From NCBI GenBank assembly GCA_964455095.1, contig CAYVUV010000196.1:1-21569 (forward strand): DNA of 21,569 nucleotides, written 5' to 3'. The position numbers and the translations under genes were made by a program. The notes below the pieces were generated by a model. It was not told the DNA's origin. It made no database searches and saw only the letters and a program-made list of their open reading frames with translations. Below, one piece after another: positions 16,255-21,569 of the stretch. The first letter of the stretch is position 1. Every line of letters starts with the position of its first letter. This DNA comes from CAYVUV01 sp964455095 (GTDB lineage: Bacteria > Desulfobacterota > Binatia > HRBIN30 > CADEER01).

Positions 16255-16975
16255 ATGCCGCAGAACGTACCGGCGTTCCAGTTCAGCGACGATGCGCTGC
16301 AGCTGCGCCAGTTCGTCTACGAGTACTGGTGCGCACAAGCACGGGCCGAATCTGCGCGCGGCGCACGAGGGTACGGGGCTGTCGCGCGAACGCATCATCG
16401 AGGCCTACAAGCAGCTCGACCTCGGCATCATCTGTGTCGTCGACCACGACACACAGAACTTCAACCTGCTCAAGGCACAGCCGTTTTCCAGCTATCCCAG
16501 CCAGGTCGAAGTGCACGTCGACGGCCGATTCCATTGCTATGCCGGCTGCGCGCTGGAGTCGATCGCGTTGTCGCGCATGCCGCCGTTCGCCGGCAAGGAG
16601 ATCCGGCTGGAATCGTACTGCGCCTGCTGTCTGGCGCCGGTGACGGTCGTCACCAAGGATGGCGAGGTGCTGTCGCACCAGCCGGACTCCGCCGCCATCC
16701 ACATCAGCGTCAGCCCGCGCGAGTGGAACAACACCAACATCGTGCTGATGTGCGACAGCATGAACTACGTCCTCGACGCCGAGCACGCGCGGCGCTACGA
16801 GAAGCAGGTCGGCCGCCGCGGCGTGTTGATGACCCTCGAACAGGCACGCCGGTTCGTCGCCGATACGGGCGCCAACCGCATGCACAAGTACGACTGGCCG
16901 CCGGTGGCCGTGAACCCGCAGCGCATCACTGCCGGATTGAAGGCGCTCGGATTGGATCTGAGCAACTGGGAGTGA
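16255..16975 (+). CDS. MerB-like (alkylmercury lyase family) protein, frameshifted near its N-terminus
   Basis: Reading starts at ATG 16255 (after GGGGGAGAAGGAG) with an N-terminus ending Tyr-Glu-Tyr-Trp-Cys near 16332. The homologous continuation (His-Lys-His-Gly-Pro-Asn-Leu-Arg) is in the next frame, so one extra base, or two missing bases, lies near 16330-16340. The remaining frame is intact to TGA 16975. An N-terminal winged-helix-like part precedes the MerB-like core: His-Cys-Tyr-Ala-Gly-Cys-Ala-Leu-Glu aligns with the MerB catalytic Cys-x2-Asp but has Glu, and Val-Leu-Met-Cys aligns with the second catalytic cysteine. Extra cysteines form Tyr-Cys-Ala-Cys-Cys. The context is lipid-type catabolism with no mer genes, so mercury detoxification is unlikely; a thiol-based C-C or C-S lyase role is speculation. 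The frameshift could be real or a sequencing error. A downstream ATG at 16292 would give the intact-frame fragment. Confidence 0.75.
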
Positions 16976-17027
16976 TCGGACACGCTGTCGGTTGCAGGAT
17001 CCGGCAGCGCACAACGTAGAGGACCAC

Positions 17028-18203
17028 ATGCATCTCGACTACACGACGGAACAACGGGCCTTGCGCGACGAGTTGCGCACCTACTTCGCCAAGATGATGA
17101 CGCCGGAGCTGCGCGCTGAGATTCAGGGCAGCGAGGGCGGCGGACCGCTCTACCACAAGGCGCTCCAGCAGATGGGCAAGGACGGTTGGATCGGCGTCGG
17201 CTGGCCGGTGGAGTACGGCGGCCAGGGGCGCTCGCCGATCGAGCAATTCATCTTCAGCGACGAGGTGCAGACGGCCGGCTTTCCGCTGCCGTTCCTGACC
17301 ATCAACTCGGTCGGCCGCACGATCATGGACTTCGGCACCGAGGAGCAGAAGCGCGACTATCTGCCGCGCATCCTGCGCGGCGAGATGCACTGCGCCATCG
17401 GCTATACCGAGCCCGAGGCCGGCACCGACCTGGCCTCGCTGCGCACCCGCGCCGTGCGCGACGGCGATCACTACGTCATCAACGGCAGCAAGGTGTACAC
17501 CAGCCTGGCGGATTACGCCGACTACATCTGGCTCGCCGCGCGCACCGATCCCGACGCCCCCAAGCACGAGGGCATCTCGATGATCATGGTCAGCACCAAG
17601 CTGCCCGGCTTCAAGCTGACGCCGATCCACACCATGGCCGGCATTCGCACCAACACGACGTACTTCGAAGACGTACGCGTGCCGGTGACGGCGCGCATCG
17701 GGCCGGAGAACTCGGGGTGGTCGCTGATCGTCAACCAGCTCAACCACGAGCGCCTGGCGCTGAGCTCGGTCGGGCCGCTCGGCCGCATGCTCGAAGACGT
17801 GCGCCTGTGGGCGCAGCAGACAAAGCTGGCCGACGGGCGGCGCGTCATCGATCAGGAGTGGGTGCGCCTGCATCTGGCGCGCGTGCGCGCCAAGTGGGAG
17901 GTGCTGCGGCTGTTCAACTGGCGTCAGGCGTGGTGCATGACCGTCGGCAGCCTGAACTTCGCCGATGCGTCGACGGTCAAGGTCTACGCCAGCGAGCTCT
18001 ATGTCGAAGCCTACCGCGCCCTGCTCGAGGTCATGGGCCAGCGCGCGGCGCTCAAGCGCGGCTCGGCGGGCGACGTATTGAATGGCCGGCTCGAGTTCCT
18101 CTACCGCACGGCGCTGATCCTGACCTTCGGCGGCGGTACGAACGAAGTGCAGCGCGACATCATCGCGATGGCCGGCCTGCAGATGCCGCGTTCGATTCGT
18201 TGA
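17028..18203 (+). CDS. Acyl-CoA dehydrogenase, probable catalytic subunit of a heteromer
   Basis: A 391-residue FAD acyl-CoA dehydrogenase that would introduce an alpha-beta double bond into an acyl-CoA. The signatures are Tyr-Thr-Glu-Pro-Glu-Ala-Gly-Thr-Asp-Leu at 126-135, the Gly-Ser-Lys-Val-Tyr-Thr strand near 153-158, and Phe-Gly-Gly-Gly-Thr-Asn-Glu-Val-Gln-Arg near the C-terminus. Glu241 in Leu-Asn-His-Glu-Arg sits on the helix that carries the catalytic base in long-chain, isovaleryl and several steroid-type dehydrogenases. ATG 17028 is chosen because the family normally begins a few residues before Glu-Gln-Arg; AGAGGA precedes it. It starts 52 bases after the MerB-like gene and is followed 26 bases later by the second dehydrogenase, consistent with one operon. 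Confidence 0.94.
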   Translation: MHLDYTTEQRALRDELRTYFAKMMTPELRAEIQGSEGGGPLYHKALQQMGKDGWIGVGWPVEYGGQGRSPIEQFIFSDEVQTAGFPLPFLTINSVGRTIMDFGTEEQKRDYLPRILRGEMHCAIGYTEPEAGTDLASLRTRAVRDGDHYVINGSKVYTSLADYADYIWLAARTDPDAPKHEGISMIMVSTKLPGFKLTPIHTMAGIRTNTTYFEDVRVPVTARIGPENSGWSLIVNQLNHERLALSSVGPLGRMLEDVRLWAQQTKLADGRRVIDQEWVRLHLARVRAKWEVLRLFNWRQAWCMTVGSLNFADASTVKVYASELYVEAYRALLEVMGQRAALKRGSAGDVLNGRLEFLYRTALILTFGGGTNEVQRDIIAMAGLQMPRSIR

Positions 18204-18229
18204 TCGAGACGGGGAATTGAGGTTCGACG

Positions 18230-19363
18230 ATGGATTTTTCGTTTACTGAAGAGCAAGAGGCGCTGCGCGAGCTGGCGCGAAAGATTTTCACCAACCACCT
18301 ATCGCACGAGCGCTTGAAGGCGATCGAGGCGGAGCCGGATTGGTTTGCCCGCGCCGTCTGGGCGGAGCTGGCGAAGTCGGACCTGCTCGGCGTGGCGCTG
18401 CGCGAGGATGTCGGCGGCGGCGGACTCGGTCTGGTCGAGCTGTGCGTGCTGCTCGAGGAAGTCGGGCGCGCGGTGGCGCCGGTGCCCATGTGGGCGACGC
18501 TGGTGCTCGGGGCGTTGCCGATCGATGCCTTCGGCAGCGCCGCGCAGCGCAAGCGCCTTCTGCCGGCGGTCGCGGCCGGCGATCTGGTGCTCAGCGCGGC
18601 GCTGGTCGAGAACGGCGTCGACGATCCCATGACCGTGACCACCACGGCGCGTCGCGACGGCGGAGCGTGGCGGCTCGACGGCGTGAAGACCTGCGTTCCC
18701 GCCGGACACCTGGCGGGGTGTGTGCTGGTGCCGGCGCGCACCGGTGAAGGGCAGATCGGGATCTTCCTGCTCGATCCGGCGAGTGCCGGCGTGACGCGCG
18801 AACGCCAGGTGGCGACCAACGGCGAGCCGTCGAGCCACATGACGCTCGCTGGTGCGAAGGTCGGCGCCGACGATGTCCTGGGCGATCCCACCGGTGGTGC
18901 CGCGTCGCTGCGGTGGATCGTGCAGCGGGCGCTGGCCGGGCTGTGCGCGATGCAGATCGGCGTTGCCGACCGCGCCCTGCGCATGACGGCGCAGTACACC
19001 TCGGGGCGCAAGCAGTTCGGCAAGGCCATTGCGACGTTCCAGGCGGTCGGCCAGCGCGCCGCCGATGCGTATATCGACGTCGAGGCGATTCGCTGGTCGA
19101 CCTGGCAGGCGGTGTGGCGCCTGGCGCAGGGGCTGCCGGCCGAGGAGGATCTGGCGGTGGCGAAGTTCTGGGCTGGCGACGGCGGCCACCGCGTCACCTA
19201 CGGCGCGCAGCACATGCACGGCGGCATCGGGCTCGACGTCGACTACCCGCTGCACCGCTACTTTCTGTGGGCGAAACAGATCGAGCTGAGTCTGGGCACC
19301 GCGCCGCAGCATCTGCAGCGGCTGGGTGCGGCGATGGCCGACGCACCGCCGCAGGAGCGCTGA
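18230..19363 (+). CDS. Acyl-CoA dehydrogenase-like protein, probable partner subunit
   Basis: A 377-residue acyl-CoA dehydrogenase paralogue. The family features are Phe-Thr-Glu-Glu-Gln-Glu at the N-terminus, Arg-Lys-Gln-Phe-Gly-Lys at 260-265 (FAD/dimer region) and His-Met-His-Gly-Gly-Ile-Gly-Leu-Asp-Val-Asp-Tyr-Pro near 328-340. The helix matching the catalytic-Glu helix of its neighbour reads Gln-Arg-Ala-Leu-Ala-Gly (232-237) with no Glu, and Asp rather than Glu occurs in the late Gly-Ile-Gly loop. This resembles the FadE-type alpha2beta2 enzymes of steroid side-chain degradation, in which one subunit retains the base and the other does not. The middle Thr-Glu-Pro motif is also weak (Val-Glu-Asn-Gly). 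It is 26 bases after the first dehydrogenase and 19 bases before the amidohydrolase. Confidence 0.93.
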   Translation: MDFSFTEEQEALRELARKIFTNHLSHERLKAIEAEPDWFARAVWAELAKSDLLGVALREDVGGGGLGLVELCVLLEEVGRAVAPVPMWATLVLGALPIDAFGSAAQRKRLLPAVAAGDLVLSAALVENGVDDPMTVTTTARRDGGAWRLDGVKTCVPAGHLAGCVLVPARTGEGQIGIFLLDPASAGVTRERQVATNGEPSSHMTLAGAKVGADDVLGDPTGGAASLRWIVQRALAGLCAMQIGVADRALRMTAQYTSGRKQFGKAIATFQAVGQRAADAYIDVEAIRWSTWQAVWRLAQGLPAEEDLAVAKFWAGDGGHRVTYGAQHMHGGIGLDVDYPLHRYFLWAKQIELSLGTAPQHLQRLGAAMADAPPQER

Positions 19364-19382
19364 AAGAAAAACGGGAGGCACG

Positions 19383-20612
19383 ATGGCGTCCAACGGAGCT
19401 CAGGTGCGGATCATCGATGCGGACGGTCATGTTCTGGAGCACCCGACGGCGATGCTCGAGTACGCGCCGGCCAAGTACCGCGACAAGATCTTCCACCTCG
19501 AGACGCGGGCCGACGGCAGCGAGGTCGTCCACTACGCCGGCCACACGACCAGCGCGAACTACCTCGCCGTGGCCGGTACCGGCGGCATGTCGAAGGAAGA
19601 CCGCCTGCGCGCCGCCGCCGGCAAGCTCAAGTACACGGAGATCAAGCCCGGCGCTTTCAACCCCAAGGCGCGCCTCGAAGAGGTGGCGATCGACGACATT
19701 CAGCAGTCGGTCGTCTATCCGACGCTGATGCTCGGCCTGCCGGGTTTTCCCGACGCTGAGTTCGCCGAAGCGCAGGCGCGCGCCTACAACCGCTGGGTTG
19801 CCGACTATTGCCGCTACGCGCCGACGCGGCTCTTCGGCGTCGCGGTCGTGCCGCAGCAGGATGTCGCCCGCGCCGTGTCGGTGATCAAAGAGGCGAAGGA
19901 GCTCGGCCTGGTCGGCATCTTCCTGCGCCCGAACGCGAGTGTGCCGGGCAAGTATTTCAGCGATCCGAGCTACGATCCGATCTGGGCCGCGTGCCAGGAC
20001 CTCGATCTCACCATCGGCTTCCATCCTTACTTGGCTCCCGACATGCCGGGCGCCTGCCGCGATCTGCATTTCTCGACCTACCGCGCGCCCGGCGGCTCGG
20101 TCGACTTCGTCGAGAAGATGAGTCAGAGCCCGATCACCAGCCTGCACAACATCTTCTTCTCGCAGGGGCTGTCGAACCCGATCGACATGATGACCACCAT
20201 CGCCATCATGATCGGCGGCGGCGTGCTCGAGCGCTTCCCCGGGCTGCGCGTGATCTTCCTCGAAGCCAACGGCGGCTGGATCGCGCCGTTCCTCGAGCGC
20301 CTCGATCACCACTACGAGATCTTCGGCTGGGATGTTGCGGCGCTGAAGATGAAGCCCTCGGACTACTTCAAGCGCCAGGCCTGGATCTCGTTCGATCCAG
20401 ACGAGAGCTTCCTCAAGGTCACGGCCGAGCACCCACTCGTCGGCGCCGACCGCATCATCTGGGCCTCCGACTACCCGCACCCCGACGCCAAGATCCCCGG
20501 CGTTGTCGCCGAGCTGCGCGAAGCCATGACCGGCCTCAGCGCCCCAGCCCAAGCGCGCATCTTCGGCCTCAACGCGGTCGAGCTTTATCAGTTGCCAGAG
20601 GTCGCGGCCTGA
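19383..20612 (+). CDS. Amidohydrolase-2 family metal-dependent hydrolase/decarboxylase
   Basis: A 409-residue TIM-barrel protein of the ACMSD-like amidohydrolase_2 group. Candidate metal and catalytic residues are Asp12-x-Asp14-x-His16 at the N-terminus, His214 in Ile-Gly-Phe-His-Pro, Glu294 in Phe-Leu-Glu-Ala-Asn-Gly-Gly, and Asp363 in Trp-Ala-Ser-Asp-Tyr-Pro-His-Pro-Asp. Members hydrolyse or decarboxylate varied substrates, and this one often lies in degradative clusters with acyl-CoA enzymes; the substrate is unknown. ATG 19383 has GGGAGG seven bases upstream, which beats the longer frame-open start at 19326 that overlaps the preceding gene. It is the last gene of the compact plus-strand run. 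Confidence 0.93.
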   Translation: MASNGAQVRIIDADGHVLEHPTAMLEYAPAKYRDKIFHLETRADGSEVVHYAGHTTSANYLAVAGTGGMSKEDRLRAAAGKLKYTEIKPGAFNPKARLEEVAIDDIQQSVVYPTLMLGLPGFPDAEFAEAQARAYNRWVADYCRYAPTRLFGVAVVPQQDVARAVSVIKEAKELGLVGIFLRPNASVPGKYFSDPSYDPIWAACQDLDLTIGFHPYLAPDMPGACRDLHFSTYRAPGGSVDFVEKMSQSPITSLHNIFFSQGLSNPIDMMTTIAIMIGGGVLERFPGLRVIFLEANGGWIAPFLERLDHHYEIFGWDVAALKMKPSDYFKRQAWISFDPDESFLKVTAEHPLVGADRIIWASDYPHPDAKIPGVVAELREAMTGLSAPAQARIFGLNAVELYQLPEVAA

Positions 20613-20640
20613 GAGGGGCAATGCGGATCGACTCCGACTT

Positions 20641-20673
20641 CCCCTCCGGCAAATGATGGCAAATGGGGAGGGG
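20641..20673. repeat. Hairpin with an internal direct repeat
   Basis: CCCCTCC (20641-20647) pairs with GGAGGGG (20667-20673). The loop contains GGCAAATG twice (20648-20655 and 20658-20665). It lies 28 bases after the amidohydrolase stop and lacks a T-run, so it may be a weak termination or RNA-stabilising structure. Confidence 0.35.
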
Positions 20674-20692
20674 ATCCGCTCATGCTGAGCCC

Positions 20693-20720
20693 GTCGAAGC
20701 ACGGGGCGGGGTTCTTCGAC
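20693..20720. repeat. Possible dispersed intergenic palindromic repeat
   Basis: GTCGAAG (20693-20699) and CTTCGAC (20714-20720) form a 7-bp stem. The preceding TCATGCTGAGCCCGTCGAAG resembles a sequence I recall as repeated between genes in many high-GC environmental genomes. Only one copy is in this window, so its repetitive nature is recalled, not shown. Confidence 0.35.
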
Positions 20721-20750
20721 CGGCCGGACTCCAACTGAGTCTTGGGCCCA

Positions 20751-21569
20751 ATGCAGATCCACGGCCGCTGCGCCCCTCGCTTCGCCCCGGTGCGCGAAGC
20801 CTTCGAGCAGAACTTCTCTCAACGCGAGGAAGTCGGCGCCGCCTGCTGCGTGTACTTCGAAGGCCAGCCGGTGGTCGACATCTGGGCCGGCGTCGCGGAC
20901 CAGGCGAGCGGGCGCGCATGGACGGAAGACACGGCGGTCCTGGTCTTCTCCGCCACCAAGGGCGCAACGGCCCTCGTAGCAGCGCTGCTCGCCGAACGCG
21001 GCGAGCTCGACATCGACGCGCCGATCGCCCGCTACTGGCCGGAGTTCGCAGCCAACGGCAAAGCACACATTCCGCTGCGCTGGGTACTGAGCCACAAGGC
21101 CGGCCTCGCCGCGGTCGAGGGCGAGCTGACACTCGAACAGGTGCTAGCCTGGGAGCCGGTGGTTGCGGCGATCGCCGCGCAGCCACCTGGCTGGGAGCCC
21201 GGCAGCGCGCACGGCTATCACGCCCGTTCGTACGGGTGGATCATCGGCGAGGTGGTGCGGCGCATCACCGGGCGGACGATCGGCCAGTTCTTCGCAGAAG
21301 AAGTGGCAGCGTCGCTCGGCCTCGAATTCTGGATCGGCCTGCCCGCGGCCGAAGAAGCGCGCGTCGCGACACTCATCCCACCGCAGCCGCCCGCCGATCC
21401 TGCGGTGCGCGGGTTGATTGATAAGCTTATGGGGCCCGACACGCTCTTCGGCCGCGTCATGACCGGCCCGTCGAACCTGTTCCACTACGACGAGATGTGG
21501 AACCGCCGCGCCCTGCGCGCCGCCGAGATGCCGTCGTCGAACGGCATCGCCACCGCGCGCGCCCTGGCG
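20751..21569 (+). CDS. Serine hydrolase, beta-lactamase fold / family VIII esterase (3' end outside window)
   Basis: The first 273 residues of a penicillin-binding-protein-like hydrolase. The nucleophile motif Ser67-Ala-Thr-Lys70 lies in Val-Phe-Ser-Ala-Thr-Lys-Gly-Ala-Thr, and Tyr156 in His-Gly-Tyr-His is the likely second catalytic residue. Leu-Ser-His-Lys-Ala-Gly-Leu (113-119) and Tyr-Gly-Trp-Ile-Ile-Gly-Glu-Val-Val (161-169) are typical of EstB-like family VIII carboxylesterases. No signal peptide is seen, favouring a cytoplasmic esterase over a secreted beta-lactamase. The frame is open to the window edge; the usual length of about 380-400 residues means roughly a third is missing. ATG 20751 begins 138 bases after the amidohydrolase, without a strong ribosome binding site. 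It may be a separate transcription unit. Confidence 0.88.
   Translation, partial: MQIHGRCAPRFAPVREAFEQNFSQREEVGAACCVYFEGQPVVDIWAGVADQASGRAWTEDTAVLVFSATKGATALVAALLAERGELDIDAPIARYWPEFAANGKAHIPLRWVLSHKAGLAAVEGELTLEQVLAWEPVVAAIAAQPPGWEPGSAHGYHARSYGWIIGEVVRRITGRTIGQFFAEEVAASLGLEFWIGLPAAEEARVATLIPPQPPADPAVRGLIDKLMGPDTLFGRVMTGPSNLFHYDEMWNRRALRAAEMPSSNGIATARALA

Noticed and set aside
16255..16975. Organomercury resistance gene merB
   Set aside because: The Cys-x2-Asp of MerB is Cys-x2-Glu here, there is no merA, merR or transporter nearby, and the context is acyl-CoA metabolism.
19194..21095. Very long open frame (633 codons) on the minus strand
   Set aside because: It lies antisense to the second ACAD, the amidohydrolase and the esterase, has Asp/Arg/Val/His-rich composition typical of GC-skewed shadow frames, and has no recognisable motif.

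Overview
This is a high-GC chromosomal window, probably from an uncultured soil or groundwater bacterium. The mix of genes recalls Binatota-like (deltaproteobacteria-related) genomes or lipid-degrading actinobacteria: a P450 with its ferredoxin, an F420-type LLM oxidoreductase, paired acyl-CoA dehydrogenases, a MerB-like protein, and a giant AAA ATPase with a recurrent C-terminal domain. That placement is inferred from gene content, not from a marker gene. No rRNA, tRNA or CRISPR array was seen, and no gene-free stretch exceeds about 200 bases.

Region 1 (1-2604) is a pile-up of two dead insertion sequences. The tail of an unknown gene runs into the end of an IS1182/IS5-like element (74-1405). 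Its transposase carries two nonsense codons, an internal deletion that removes a catalytic region, and a frameshift. An IS630-family element (about 1405-2604) directly abuts it. Its transposase has one Trp-to-stop change and one frameshift, but its 20-bp inverted repeats are still perfect.

Region 2 (2605-6408) holds a promoter-like sequence and one 1211-residue AAA ATPase/TPR-type signalling protein. Its base composition is visibly less GC-rich than everything to its right, which suggests separate acquisition together with the IS remnants.

Region 3 (6409-9430) is a P450-ferredoxin operon on the minus strand, divergent from a short-chain dehydrogenase. The shared control region contains a palindrome of TetR-operator type. 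A small conserved protein of unknown function follows.

Region 4 (9465-12326) is housekeeping-like: a YihY/BrkB membrane protein, a type I DnaJ, and a divergent GNAT acetyltransferase of the phosphinothricin acetyltransferase/MnaT type.

Region 5 (12341-16105) is a minus-strand run in the order AlkP-superfamily phosphodiesterase-like protein, NodB-type deacetylase, VOC protein, LLM oxidoreductase. The first two have altered canonical metal-binding motifs.

Region 6 (16213-21569) is a plus-strand catabolic run: a second copy of the AAACGnnCGTTT palindrome, a frameshifted MerB-like protein, two adjacent acyl-CoA dehydrogenases of which only the first keeps a candidate catalytic Glu, an amidohydrolase, and the start of a family VIII esterase/beta-lactamase-fold hydrolase. 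The P450, SDR, ACAD pair, hydrolases and shared operator suggest a regulon for degrading a hydrophobic substrate such as a sterol, terpenoid or branched acid. The substrate cannot be read from the sequence.
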